A stretch of DNA of 64,000 bases from Granulicella sp. L60 (GTDB taxonomy: Bacteria; Acidobacteriota; Terriglobia; Terriglobales; Acidobacteriaceae), in NCBI RefSeq assembly GCF_009765825.1, contig NZ_LMUR01000022.1:755101-819100 (forward strand), given 5' to 3'. How positions within the stretch are numbered: position 1 is the first letter of the stretch; every line of letters starts with the position of its first letter. The translations under genes were made by a program, and so were the position numbers. Positions 35,842 to 45,555 of the stretch are shown here, piece after piece. The notes under the pieces are model-generated. The model was not told where the DNA came from. It saw nothing but the letters and a program-made list of their open reading frames with translations, and did no database searches.

Positions 35842-37989
35842 ATGACTATTATGAGCAGGTATTTTCAGAACTTTCGCCTTCCGCTAATTGTCACTGCCGT
35901 TTTTAGCCTTCTTCTTCTTCCATCGAATTGCCTGTCGGCGCAGTCCTTCACGGTTGAGCAAATCATGAGTTCGCCGTTTCCGACACAGCTCACCACAGCA
36001 CGGAAGGGTTCACGGGCAGCGTGGGTCTTCAGCCTGAAGGGTGCCCAGAACGTCTGGGTTGCAGACGGGACGGGGCTCGTTCCCAGGCAGGTCACGCACT
36101 ACACTGGCGACAACGGTGAGCCAATCGCCTCGTTGCGGCTGACACCGGACGGTCACAGCGTTGTCTATGCCCGCGGAACGGAATCAAATAGTGTAGGCCG
36201 TGCTGCCAATGCAGTCGCCAGCGTAAAGCAGCCGAAACAGCAGGTGTGGATTGCGAGTTTGGACGACGGCGAACCCCGCCTGCTTGGAGAGATGGGATGC
36301 GAAGCTGAAGGCTGCGAAGACATTGAGATCTCCCCCGATGGTAATTGGGTAGTCTGGCCCGCCAGGCACGCTCTCTGGATCGCTTCAACCAACCCAACCC
36401 AAACGGACGCGAAGCAACTTACCGATATTCGTGGAAGTGTCTCTTCACCGCAGTGGTCGCCCGATGGCACTCGCCTTATCGCTACCGTAGAGCGTGGAGA
36501 TCACACTCTCACCGCAGTTCTCGAAGTAAACAGCGGCGTACTCACGCAGATTCATTACATAGCTCCCTCAACCGATCGCGACCTCTCGCCGCAATGGTCT
36601 CCTGACGGATCTCAGATCGCCTTTCTGCGCATCGCAGGAGTCGAGGAGAAGCGGCCGATCATCCCGCTTCATGCAACACCCTGGAGTTTGTGGATTGCAG
36701 ACACGCACAGCTATGCAGCCGCACCAATCTGGAAGAGCCGGCTTGGAATGGACGACTCCCTTCCGCTCTTCGGTCCTTCGCAGCTTCTCTTTGCAGCGGG
36801 CGGCAGAGTCATATTTAGTTCAGAGATGGATGGATGGAATCATCTGTACTCTATCCCGTCGGTCGGAGGCCAGCCAGTCCTGCTGACACCTGGCGGCTTC
36901 GACGTCGAAGATGTCTCGCTCACCGCCGACAAACTTTCAGTTCTGCTGACCTCAAACCAGGATGACATAGACCGACGCCATGTGTGGCGTGTTGCGGCCG
37001 CTGGAGGAGAGCCTCCACGCGCGTTTGTCACGGGGGAGACAATTGAGTGGTCACCCAAGTCTACTGGCGACGGAAAAGATGTGGTGTGTCTCGGCTCAAG
37101 CGCCACCTCGCCAGCGCTTGTCTACCGCTTGAAAGAAGGTAGCCGCGAACTAATTACAAAAAGTGCACTTCCGTCAGATTTCCCAAACCCACAACAACTT
37201 GTCATACCCAGGCAAATCATCTTCAAAAGTGCTGATGGAGTTACGATCCACGGTCAACTTTTTGTCCCCAAAAGTCAGCTCAAACCGGGGCCAGCATTGA
37301 TCTACACACACGGTGGGCCGTATCGCCAAATGATGTTGGGATTTCACTACATGGACTACTACCACAATGCGTATGCAGAGAATCAATACCTCGCAAGCCT
37401 GGGATATACGGTTCTTTCGGTCAACTACCGGTTGGGTGTCATGTACGGCCGCGACTTCCGCAACTCACCTAACTCTGGCTGGCGTGGCGCCGCGGAATAT
37501 AACGACGTCCTTGCGGGCGCTCATTATCTTCAAGGCCTCCCCGGAGTCGATCCTCATCGAATCGGCCTATGGGGCGGATCGTACGGCGGATTTTTGACGG
37601 CCCTGGGATTGGGGCGCAACTCAGACATCTTCGCAGCCGGAGTCGACTACCACGGAGTGCACGACTGGTCCGACTTCCTGCCGGCATGGGAGGAGAGCGC
37701 CAAATCAGCCCCGGACTATAAGGAGGCGGAAAAACTGGCTTTCTCGTCGTCACCCAATGAATCCATCGACATGTGGAAGTCGCCAGTACTGCTGATCCAG
37801 GGAGATGATGACCGCAACGTGCCATTCAGTCAAATGGTCACTCTCGTCCAAAAGCTACGCGCAAAGAACGTGCCCTTCGAACAGATCGTTTATCCGGATG
37901 AAATCCACGACTTCCTCCTCTGGAAAGATTTCATCCGTTCCTATAAGGCTACTGCGGATTTCTTTCAAGCTCATCTGAAAGAGAAATAA
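35842..37989 (+). CDS. S9 family peptidase (prolyl oligopeptidase / acylaminoacyl-peptidase type), secreted
   Basis: A 715-residue protein. I chose the ATG at 35842 because AGAGG lies 8-9 nt upstream and a signal peptide begins there (LPLIVTAVFSLLLLPSNCLS); the frame is open much further upstream but crosses palindrome F. Residues about 40-430 form a beta-propeller with PD40-type repeats (SPQWSPDGTRLIATV, SPQWSPDGSQIAFLR). The C-terminal alpha/beta hydrolase has the nucleophile in IGLWGGSYGGFLTALG, the aspartate in LIQGDDDRNVPFSQ and the histidine in DEIHDFLLW. S9 enzymes cut short peptides, removing dipeptides or acylated residues from the N-terminus. In this cluster it would trim peptides in the periplasm before uptake. 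Confidence 0.92.
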   Translation: MTIMSRYFQNFRLPLIVTAVFSLLLLPSNCLSAQSFTVEQIMSSPFPTQLTTARKGSRAAWVFSLKGAQNVWVADGTGLVPRQVTHYTGDNGEPIASLRLTPDGHSVVYARGTESNSVGRAANAVASVKQPKQQVWIASLDDGEPRLLGEMGCEAEGCEDIEISPDGNWVVWPARHALWIASTNPTQTDAKQLTDIRGSVSSPQWSPDGTRLIATVERGDHTLTAVLEVNSGVLTQIHYIAPSTDRDLSPQWSPDGSQIAFLRIAGVEEKRPIIPLHATPWSLWIADTHSYAAAPIWKSRLGMDDSLPLFGPSQLLFAAGGRVIFSSEMDGWNHLYSIPSVGGQPVLLTPGGFDVEDVSLTADKLSVLLTSNQDDIDRRHVWRVAAAGGEPPRAFVTGETIEWSPKSTGDGKDVVCLGSSATSPALVYRLKEGSRELITKSALPSDFPNPQQLVIPRQIIFKSADGVTIHGQLFVPKSQLKPGPALIYTHGGPYRQMMLGFHYMDYYHNAYAENQYLASLGYTVLSVNYRLGVMYGRDFRNSPNSGWRGAAEYNDVLAGAHYLQGLPGVDPHRIGLWGGSYGGFLTALGLGRNSDIFAAGVDYHGVHDWSDFLPAWEESAKSAPDYKEAEKLAFSSSPNESIDMWKSPVLLIQGDDDRNVPFSQMVTLVQKLRAKNVPFEQIVYPDEIHDFLLWKDFIRSYKATADFFQAHLKEK

Positions 37990-38030
37990 GCGGACGATGC
38001 CTCAAGCTTGGTGGTGGTTAAATTTTCAAT

Positions 38031-38065
38031 ACTGTACTTACAGTTTAGAATATTGTAAATATAAG
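38031..38065 (+). promoter_or_regulatory. Promoter and operator candidate upstream of the TetR/RND genes
   Basis: ACTGTA-CT-TACAGT (38031-38044) is a perfect palindrome. It overlaps a candidate -35 box TTACAG (38038-38043), which is followed after 16 nt by TATAAG (38060-38065). This is a suitable place for autoregulation by the TetR protein encoded at 38174; no second copy was seen before the pump gene. Confidence 0.45.
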
Positions 38066-38173
38066 TCGGCCAGATGATCTGTCCTGGTCAATCGTATGTA
38101 CATCTTCAGCGTGAGGATGTAGTGCGCTGCCTTGTGCGCACGTGCGCCGCTTGTCTGGAAGTAGGAGTAGTAC

Positions 38174-38851
38174 ATGCAACAACTGCAAAAAGCGCCACTC
38201 GATGAAGAGCCGAAGGCGCGTGGTAGGCATCGAAGTCTTGAAGCGAAGACATCGATTTTGAACGCGACACTTTACCTGCTGGAGCGGAAGCCTCTGCGCA
38301 AAGTGACCTCCGATGAGATTGCCCGACGGGCAGGCGTCAGTAAGGCGACCATTTACAGGTGGTGGCCGAACAAGAGCCTAGTAGCGCTTGAGGCTTATCT
38401 GACAGGGATGACCGAGCGTGTTGCAATTCCCGACACGGGGTCCGCCGAACTCGATTTTACCCTGCAATTGAAGTCTCTAACTGCTTTCTATACCTCGTCG
38501 CTTGGTCGGCTGTTTTGTCAATTCATTGCCGAAGGACAAAGTGATCCCGGCTTTCTCGCCCTGTTTCGCGAGCGATTTTTGTTTGCCCGGCGCGACGCAG
38601 CCCGTGTGATGTGGAGGCGTGGAGTCACCCGCCGGGAGATCCGCGAAGAAATCGACGGCGAGATAGTTCTAGACCTCATCTACGGCCCGACAATCTTTCG
38701 TCTTCTGGCTGGTCACGGCGCACTCAATGACACCGAATCGGAGGCGATGGTCGCAACTGTCTTCAGTGGACTGAGAAGATCTGGCTATCGCCCCAACACA
38801 GGTAAGAATAGAAAAAAGACGGCGGGTCAACTAGCCGTGAAGCAAATTTGA
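38174..38851 (+). CDS. TetR/AcrR family transcriptional regulator
   Basis: A 225-residue protein. Residues about 20-65 hold the TetR helix-turn-helix: SILNATLYLLERKPLRKVTS, IARRAGVSKATIYRWWPNKS. The C-terminal ligand domain is helical, with FYTSSLGRLFCQFIAEGQSD and EEIDGEIVLDLIYGPTIFRL of the AcrR C-terminal type. AGGAG lies 6 nt before the ATG. The next three genes form an RND efflux operon in the same direction, 139 nt downstream, so it is probably the repressor of that pump. The lysine-rich tail (TGKNRKKTAG) is unremarkable. Confidence 0.92.
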   Translation: MQQLQKAPLDEEPKARGRHRSLEAKTSILNATLYLLERKPLRKVTSDEIARRAGVSKATIYRWWPNKSLVALEAYLTGMTERVAIPDTGSAELDFTLQLKSLTAFYTSSLGRLFCQFIAEGQSDPGFLALFRERFLFARRDAARVMWRRGVTRREIREEIDGEIVLDLIYGPTIFRLLAGHGALNDTESEAMVATVFSGLRRSGYRPNTGKNRKKTAGQLAVKQI

Positions 38852-38990
38852 GTCCTGCATCTCCCCGCCGTCATCGTATTTCTAGACGGCTGGTCTGGTA
38901 TTGGCTGGCAACGTTTTCAAATCGATGTGTTACATGGATGAACGCGATCTTCGCTTGATCTATACGAAACGCATCGGCTAAAGGAGTTTT

Positions 38991-41900
38991 ATGTGGATCG
39001 TCCGTCTCGCACTTAGGAGACCTTACACATTTGTCGTCCTGTCGCTGTTGCTCTTTATCGTAGGGCCTTTGGTGATGTTACGGACCCCGGTCGATATCTT
39101 TCCAGCGATCGATATCCCCGTTGTATCAGTCGTTTGGAACTATGCGGGGTTGTCGCCGGAAGAGTTGAGCGACCGAATCGTACTGCCGTTTGAACGCAAC
39201 CTGACGACGACAGTCAACGACATCGAACATACCGAATCGCAGACGTTGAGCGGCGTCTCCGTCGTGAAGATCTTCTTCCGGCCTACGGTGAATATCTCGC
39301 AGGCTGTGGCACAGGTAACGGCGATTTCGCAGACGCAGCTTCGTCAGTATCCGCAGGGAACGACCCCGCCGCTGGTGATCCAGTACAGCGCATCAAGCGT
39401 TCCGGTTTTGCAGTTAGGGCTCTCCGGTGATGGTCTGAGCGAGCAGCAGCTGAATGACTTCGGTACCAACTTCATTCGGACTCAACTCGCGACCGTGCAG
39501 GGAGCTTCCATCCCGTTTCCTTATGGCGGAAAACAGCGCCAAATACAGGTGGATGTCGACACGCAGAAGCTGCAGGCCTACGGACTCTCCTCATCGGATC
39601 TGGTCAACACGATAAACCTGCAGAATATTATTCTGCCGGCTGGCGATGTGAAGATGGGCAATGTTGACTACCAGGTAGAGACAAACAGCGCACCTAATTC
39701 GATTGCTGCTCTCAATAATCTGCCCATCAAGACCATCAACGGTGCGACCGTCTACGTCCGAGATGTTGGTAATGTGCGAGATGGATTTCCCCCTCAGACC
39801 AACATCGTGCGAGTTGATGGACAGCGCGCTTCGCTGATCACAATCCAGAAGACCGGAAATGCATCAACCCTCGACATCATTGGCAATGTCCGCGCACAGC
39901 TGCCACTGATCGCTGCGCAGCTACCTCCTGCTTTAAGAATCAAGGCAATCTCCGACCAATCGATCTTTGTTCGTTCCGCGATAAGCGGCGTCGTACGCGA
40001 GGCGCTGATTGCTGCCTGTCTGACGGCTGCTATGATCTTGATCTTTCTTGGTAGTTGGCGTTCAACAATCATCATTGCTGTATCGATTCCACTGTCGGTT
40101 ATCTGTTCATTGCTGATGCTTGCAGCTCTCGGCGAAACGATCAACATTATGACGCTTGGTGGGCTGGCGCTGGCAGTCGGCATCCTGGTGGACGACGCGA
40201 CAGTCGAAATCGAAAATATTAATCGTAACCTCGAAGAGGGCAAAGAGGTCGAACAGGCAATCCTAGACGGAGCCGCTCAGATCGCGATACCTGCCTTCGT
40301 CTCTACGATCTCGATTTGTATCGTGTTTGTGCCGATGTTCTTCCTCGGTGGGGTCGCCCGATACCTCTTCGTCCCACTCGCAGAGGCTGTCGTCTTCGCC
40401 ATGCTTGCGTCTTATTTCTTGTCGCGAACGATCGTTCCGACAATGGCGAAGTACCTGCTAAAGGGACATGAGCCGGATCAGGAGCATCAGAAACAGACGA
40501 GCAAAAATCCATTCATTCGCTTCCAGATGACCTTTGAACGGTACTTCGAGAAGTTGCGTAACTGGTATTACGGACTGCTGAACTTTTGCTTGGAATATCG
40601 AGTCACATTTTTGCTATCGATTGTCGCATTCTGGATCGGATCCTTGGTGCTGCTTTATCCCTGGCTCGGGCAAGACTTCTTTCCATCCGTTGATGGAGGT
40701 CAATTCAAGTTGCACGTACGTGCTCACACTGGCCTTCGGATTGAAGACACGGCCCGCCTCTGCGATCAGATTGAAGCCGTCATTCGACAAGAGATTCCGC
40801 AGTCGCAGCTAGGTACGGTCATTGACAATATCGGCATCCCTTACTCGGGCCTCAATCTCTCTTACTCGAACTCTGCCACTGTCGGGACGGCTGACGCGGA
40901 TATCTTAGTCTCGCTGAGCGAGAAGCACAGGCCGACCGACGAATTCACACACGCACTTCGCGATAAGCTGACTCGCCAGTTTCCTGGCACGGAGTTTTAT
41001 TATCTCCCCACAGACATGGTGAGCCAGATTTTGAACTTCGGTCTTCCCGCACAGATCGATGTGCAAGTAATCGGACAACAGATCGTCCAAAACCGTGTGT
41101 TTGCCGAGCACATGATGCAGCAATTCAGCCGCATCCCCGGCACTACGGACTTACGGATTCAGCAACCTTTCAATCTGCCTAAATGGACGATCGACGTAGA
41201 TCGCACACGGGCACAGCAGGTTGGCTACAGCCAGCGCGATGTAGCGATAAGCGTGCTTACGAGCCTGAGTGGAAGCTTTCAGACGTCACCGACCTTCTAC
41301 CTGAATCCGCAAAATCATGTAAGTTACAACGTCGCTGTGCAGACGCCACAATACAACGTAAAAAACCTGCAGGAGCTCGAAAACTTTCCGATTGCGACCA
41401 ACGGCTCGACCCAGCAGCCTCAGATCCTCGGTAATCTCGCTTCGATTCAGCGCGGGGCGGAGCAGGGAACAGTCAGCCACTATAACGCGCGACCCGTCAT
41501 TGACATCTATGGCTCCGTTGAGGGCGCTGATCTCGCCAGTGTCTCCAACAGGATCGAAAAGATTGTGGCAGACAGCAAAGGAAAGCTCCCCCGCGGATCT
41601 GAGATCTATGTGCGCGGTCAAATCCAGACCATGCACACTTCTTTTGTCGGCCTCGTATCGGGTCTTCTATTCTCGATCGTGCTGGTATATGCGCTGATAG
41701 TGGTGAACTTTCAGAGCTGGCTCGATCCCTTCATCATTATTGCGGCGCTACCAGGCGCACTAGCTGGAATCGTATGGCTACTGTTTCTCACAGGAACTCA
41801 CATCAGCGTGCCAGCTCTGACTGGCTCGATCATGTGCGTCGGCGTGGCAACAGCAAACTCGATTCTGGTAGTCAGCTTCGCGAAAGAGCAGATGGAGCTA

Positions 41901-42182
41901 GGGCTGAATGCCGCAGAGGCCGCGCGTTCGGCAGGCTTTACACGCTTCAGGCCAGTCATCATGACGGCGTTGGCGATGATCATTGGCATGGTGCCGATGG
42001 CACTCGGATTGGGCGACGGCGGCGAGCAGAATGCACCGCTTGGACGCGCTGTCATCGGAGGATTGCTGCTTGCGACCTTCGGTACGTTGACCTTTGTCCC
42101 GGTTTTCTTTTCCTTCATGCACCGCAATGATCTGCCTTCGCCAGCGACGCCGCCAGAGGAACAGTATGAGGCACAAGCATGA
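38991..42182 (+). CDS. RND efflux pump inner-membrane transporter (AcrB/HAE1 family)
   Basis: A 1063-residue transporter of typical AcrB length with twelve membrane helices in two groups. TM1 includes PYTFVVLSLLLFIVGPLVML; TM4 carries the proton-relay aspartate pair in LAVGILVDDATVEIENI; FVSTISICIVFVPMFFLGG is also typical. Two large periplasmic loops follow TM1 and TM7. It exports drugs or other amphipathic compounds with proton antiport, together with the next two products. AGGAG precedes the ATG at 38991 by 4 nt. Pump first, adaptor second is the reverse of the common gene order but not rare. The stop overlaps the adaptor start (ATGA). Confidence 0.95.
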   Translation: MWIVRLALRRPYTFVVLSLLLFIVGPLVMLRTPVDIFPAIDIPVVSVVWNYAGLSPEELSDRIVLPFERNLTTTVNDIEHTESQTLSGVSVVKIFFRPTVNISQAVAQVTAISQTQLRQYPQGTTPPLVIQYSASSVPVLQLGLSGDGLSEQQLNDFGTNFIRTQLATVQGASIPFPYGGKQRQIQVDVDTQKLQAYGLSSSDLVNTINLQNIILPAGDVKMGNVDYQVETNSAPNSIAALNNLPIKTINGATVYVRDVGNVRDGFPPQTNIVRVDGQRASLITIQKTGNASTLDIIGNVRAQLPLIAAQLPPALRIKAISDQSIFVRSAISGVVREALIAACLTAAMILIFLGSWRSTIIIAVSIPLSVICSLLMLAALGETINIMTLGGLALAVGILVDDATVEIENINRNLEEGKEVEQAILDGAAQIAIPAFVSTISICIVFVPMFFLGGVARYLFVPLAEAVVFAMLASYFLSRTIVPTMAKYLLKGHEPDQEHQKQTSKNPFIRFQMTFERYFEKLRNWYYGLLNFCLEYRVTFLLSIVAFWIGSLVLLYPWLGQDFFPSVDGGQFKLHVRAHTGLRIEDTARLCDQIEAVIRQEIPQSQLGTVIDNIGIPYSGLNLSYSNSATVGTADADILVSLSEKHRPTDEFTHALRDKLTRQFPGTEFYYLPTDMVSQILNFGLPAQIDVQVIGQQIVQNRVFAEHMMQQFSRIPGTTDLRIQQPFNLPKWTIDVDRTRAQQVGYSQRDVAISVLTSLSGSFQTSPTFYLNPQNHVSYNVAVQTPQYNVKNLQELENFPIATNGSTQQPQILGNLASIQRGAEQGTVSHYNARPVIDIYGSVEGADLASVSNRIEKIVADSKGKLPRGSEIYVRGQIQTMHTSFVGLVSGLLFSIVLVYALIVVNFQSWLDPFIIIAALPGALAGIVWLLFLTGTHISVPALTGSIMCVGVATANSILVVSFAKEQMELGLNAAEAARSAGFTRFRPVIMTALAMIIGMVPMALGLGDGGEQNAPLGRAVIGGLLLATFGTLTFVPVFFSFMHRNDLPSPATPPEEQYEAQA

Positions 42183-43534
42183 GCGATTCGAGGCGAGAAG
42201 ATGACACGAAGCGCAGCGTCAACAGTGGACACGGAGAGAGAACGATGAGTTCCAGGGAGCAGGAGATGTCAGGAACAAGCAAAGGTGAGGCGGCAGTATT
42301 GAAGCATGAAACGGCAAACGGCCTCGGTGACACACATGACCGGCCTCAGGCTTCGCGAGGGTCTGTGCTTACGATCGTCGTTATCGTTTTGTTAGTCGCC
42401 GTAGTTATTGCGATCGCTGGCATCGTAAAGCGCAAGCATTCCAGTGCAGAGTTGGACAAGTACACGGACGGAACTGCGCCGCCGCCAGTGAGTCTTACAC
42501 AACCGGTAATGCAACAGACTGCGCGAGAGATCGTTCTCCCAGGCAACATGCAGGCGTTTACACTGGCTCCCATCTACGCGCGAACCACGGGCTACGTGAA
42601 AGCCTGGTATCACGATATTGGTACATATGTTCACAAAGGGGAACTGCTTGCGATCATCGAAACTCCAGAACTCGATCAACAGCTTGCATCGGCGAAGGCA
42701 GATCTCGCAACCGCACAGAGCAATGCCGGACTCGCGAAGTTGACCGCAGGACGTTATCAGGATTTGATCGGGCGTAACGCGGTCTCTCAGCAGGACACCG
42801 ACAACGCCGCTACACAGATGGCGTCGAGCAATACACAAGTAGCTTCGGCAGCAGCAAATGTTCGCAGGCTTGAAGAGTTGCAGTCATTCGAGCGGATTGA
42901 GGCGCCTTTCGATGGCGTCATTACGGCACGCAACCTGGACATCGGACAGCTGATCTCCGCGACAGGCAGCACAACGACCGCGGGAGCAGGTACAGTCTCC
43001 GGCAATCGACAGATCTTCGATATCTCGGCGATCCGCACACTGCGCGTATTCATCAATGTGCCACAGGTCTATGCGCCGGATGCAAAGAATGGCACAACAG
43101 CTACATTGACCCTGCCGCAATATCCAGGGCGCAGCTTTACAGGCAAGCTGGTACGGTCCTCAAGTGCAGTAGATCCCACGACACGAACACTGCTTGCGGA
43201 AGTCGATGTAGACAATCGCTCCGGCGAACTGCTGCCAGGCAGTTACACGGAGGTTCATCTGAAGGTAGCCGCTACCGCTCCTGCTCTGATTGTGCCTGTT
43301 AGTGCTCTAATCTTGGAAGCCGACGGCCTTCGCATTGCAACTGTAGATACGAATCACCATATCCATCTCGTGCGAGTGACACCAGGCCGCGACTACGGCA
43401 CAACCGTAGAGGTGCTAAGCGGACTACAAGCCGGGCAGGCTATCGTCGGCAACCCACCCGATTCAATAACAGACGGAGAAGAGGTAAGGATAATCCCGAC
43501 TACGCCCGCTCAGCCCCAGGAGACGAAGCGATGA
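42179..43534 (+). CDS. RND efflux periplasmic adaptor (membrane fusion protein)
   Basis: A 451-residue protein. A long charged N-terminus is followed by one membrane segment (LTIVVIVLLVAVVIAIAGIV, about residues 64-83), the lipoyl/barrel-sandwich half LPGNMQAFTLAPIYARTTGY, VHKGELLAIIETPELDQQLA, a coiled-coil hairpin and the second half FERIEAPFDGVITARNLDIG, then beta-barrel and membrane-proximal domains. It links the transporter to the outer-membrane channel. It overlaps both neighbours by ATGA, so the three genes are translated together. A start further inside the hydrophilic N-terminus is possible (ATG at 42245), but the ATGA overlap favours 42179. Confidence 0.93.
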   Translation: MSDSRREDDTKRSVNSGHGERTMSSREQEMSGTSKGEAAVLKHETANGLGDTHDRPQASRGSVLTIVVIVLLVAVVIAIAGIVKRKHSSAELDKYTDGTAPPPVSLTQPVMQQTAREIVLPGNMQAFTLAPIYARTTGYVKAWYHDIGTYVHKGELLAIIETPELDQQLASAKADLATAQSNAGLAKLTAGRYQDLIGRNAVSQQDTDNAATQMASSNTQVASAAANVRRLEELQSFERIEAPFDGVITARNLDIGQLISATGSTTTAGAGTVSGNRQIFDISAIRTLRVFINVPQVYAPDAKNGTTATLTLPQYPGRSFTGKLVRSSSAVDPTTRTLLAEVDVDNRSGELLPGSYTEVHLKVAATAPALIVPVSALILEADGLRIATVDTNHHIHLVRVTPGRDYGTTVEVLSGLQAGQAIVGNPPDSITDGEEVRIIPTTPAQPQETKR

Positions 43535-44970
43535 ATGTCCGCATCTCCTCAACGGCGGCGATACTGTTTGGAGCGCTTGCGCTGAACGGATGTAAGGTGG
43601 GGCCAAACTATAAGGCGCCCCCAGTTCCAGCTCCGCCTGCATACACCGAAGATGGCCACAACGGCGATTGGGTTGCGGCGAAGCCTGCGGATGCAACGGA
43701 CCGCGGCATATGGTGGGCTATCTACCAGGATGCGGAGTTGAACGATCTGGAGCAGCGGTGCGCAACATCAAACCAGACCATAGAGGCGGCACTCCATTCG
43801 TACGAGCAGGCTCACGATCTGGTTAGTGAAAATAAATCCGCACTCTATCCAACCGTGTCGATCGGGGGCGCTTTCACTCGAAACGATGTCTCCAACAATC
43901 GGCCTCAACGTCCTGCAAACCTTCCGCAGTATTTCTGGGACTTCCTGATTCCCCTCAACATCTCATGGGAGCCTGACCTCTGGGGAAAGGTGCGCCGACA
44001 GATCGAGTCGAGTGCAGCCAACGCTCAGGCATCTGCAGCCGATCTTTCCAACACTCGCCTCAGCCTGCAGGGTCTGCTGGCTGTTACCTTCTTTCAGCTT
44101 CGTGGAATCGACCTGCAGGCGCAGCTTCTACGCACAACGATCGACGCATACACTCAGACTCTGCAGTTGACTGAGGACCGGCAGAAGGGTGCTCTCGCTT
44201 CGGATAGCGACGTAGCGCAAGCTCAGGCTCAGTTGGAAGGCGCACGAGCGCAACTCGTCGAACTCGGAGTGCAGCGCGCTCAATATGAGCATGCCATCGC
44301 TGTACTTGTTGGAGAATCGGCCACGGGATTTCGCATCGCAGAGCGTCCAATCGGCGGCGACCCACCACCAATACCTACAGGGATTCCCTCTGAGCTACTC
44401 GAGCGTCGTCCAGACATCGCAGCCGCAGAGCGGCGAGTCGCTTCGGCAAATGCTCTCATAGGAGTCGCAAAGTCCGCATACTATCCCACCATCGCATTGG
44501 GAACTGGAGCTGGAGTAGAGAGCGGTGCTATCGGCAGCCTATTCAATGCGAACAGTGCTCAGTGGAGTGCGGGACCGTCCGCCACTGAGACCGTGTTCGA
44601 CGGAGGTCTTAGGAAGGCACAAGTCCAGGCTGCGATATCTCAGCGAGAACAGGTCACTGCGCTCTATCGAGAACAGGTGCTATCCGCATTTCGAGATGTC
44701 GAAGATCAACTTTCGGCACTTCGAGTACTTGAGCAAGAGGCAGCTGTGGAGCAGCGCGCTGTAAATGCTGCGAAGAGAAGTACAGAACTCTCGACACTCC
44801 GCTATAAGGGTGGCCTGACGACCTATCTTGAGGTGTTGACGAACCAGACCATCGAGCTGACGGACGAAAGGACAGCTGCATCGCTGGTAGCACGTCGCAT
44901 CGTGGCGAGCGCTCAACTACAGATGTCGCTTGGCGGAGGATGGAGTGCGACTCAGCTTCCGCACGACTAG
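43531..44970 (+). CDS. RND efflux outer-membrane lipoprotein channel (NodT/OprM family)
   Basis: A 479-residue protein. A lipobox (GALALNGC, cysteine at about residue 21) follows the signal, then KVGPNYKAPPVPAPPAY, the standard NodT/OprM start. Two TolC-type repeats are seen, with GGAFTRNDVSNN and ISWEPDLWGKVRRQIES in the first, IPSELLERRPDIAAAERRVA and TETVFDGGLRKAQVQAA in the second. It forms the outer-membrane duct of the pump. It overlaps the adaptor gene by ATGA and ends the operon; the fluoride channel gene starts about 155 nt downstream and probably has its own control. Confidence 0.95.
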   Translation: MNVRISSTAAILFGALALNGCKVGPNYKAPPVPAPPAYTEDGHNGDWVAAKPADATDRGIWWAIYQDAELNDLEQRCATSNQTIEAALHSYEQAHDLVSENKSALYPTVSIGGAFTRNDVSNNRPQRPANLPQYFWDFLIPLNISWEPDLWGKVRRQIESSAANAQASAADLSNTRLSLQGLLAVTFFQLRGIDLQAQLLRTTIDAYTQTLQLTEDRQKGALASDSDVAQAQAQLEGARAQLVELGVQRAQYEHAIAVLVGESATGFRIAERPIGGDPPPIPTGIPSELLERRPDIAAAERRVASANALIGVAKSAYYPTIALGTGAGVESGAIGSLFNANSAQWSAGPSATETVFDGGLRKAQVQAAISQREQVTALYREQVLSAFRDVEDQLSALRVLEQEAAVEQRAVNAAKRSTELSTLRYKGGLTTYLEVLTNQTIELTDERTAASLVARRIVASAQLQMSLGGGWSATQLPHD

Positions 44971-45125
44971 TGTTTCGGGTTAGGAGCCGATGAACCATAG
45001 ATCCATCAGTGGACGAAAGAACTCGATAGCTTCTCCAACCGCGCCTCATTCTTTCGAGCATTTGCCGCAATGCAAAGATTCTGAAAGGATGCAAAGAGAT
45101 TGCTCACCATCAAGGAGCACAAACT

Positions 45126-45503
45126 TTGCAGAGGTATCTCTTAATCGCGATAGGCGGCGCTTTGGGTTCGGTCGCCCGTTTTTGGGTTGGAACCACTGTC
45201 GCTGGCCGAATGGGCACACGCTTTCCATTTGGAACACTGGCCATCAATATATCAGCGTGCCTCATCATCGGACTGTCTTTGGAACTCCTGAATCGCCATA
45301 CAAATCTTCCTCCATCCTGGCGTTTTCTTGTTCCAATCGGTTTCGTCGGCGCCTATTCAACCTTCTCTACCTTTGAATGGGAGATATTTTCCAGCCTGAC
45401 CCAAGGCGAGTTTTGGATCGCAGTACTTTACGTTGTGGTTAGCCTCGTCGCAGGACTTGTTGCTGTAGCACTCGGGGTCACCTTGGCAAAGGCGATCTCA
45501 TAA
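45126..45503 (+). CDS. crcB: Fluoride ion channel CrcB/Fluc
   Basis: A 125-residue membrane protein with four helices, the normal Fluc size. The signature GGALGSVARFWVG, then FPFGTLAINISACLIIGLSL and GFVGAYSTFSTFEWE with the fluoride-lining phenylalanines and the central Na+ region, are all present. It forms dual-topology dimers that release fluoride from the cytoplasm. Translation appears to start at TTG 45126, with AAGGAG 8 nt upstream; no ATG is available before the first helix. I looked for a fluoride riboswitch in 44971-45125 and did not find one. Confidence 0.92.
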   Translation: MQRYLLIAIGGALGSVARFWVGTTVAGRMGTRFPFGTLAINISACLIIGLSLELLNRHTNLPPSWRFLVPIGFVGAYSTFSTFEWEIFSSLTQGEFWIAVLYVVVSLVAGLVAVALGVTLAKAIS

Positions 45504-45555
45504 GGAAGCAGAAGCTATCCTCTTTATTCGCTCTCTAACTTCTATCTAGCTCAAG

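Noticed and set aside
44971..45125. Possible fluoride riboswitch before crcB
   Set aside because: Segments such as GGAGCCGATG were compared from memory with the crcB motif; the pairing and conserved loop bases are not met.
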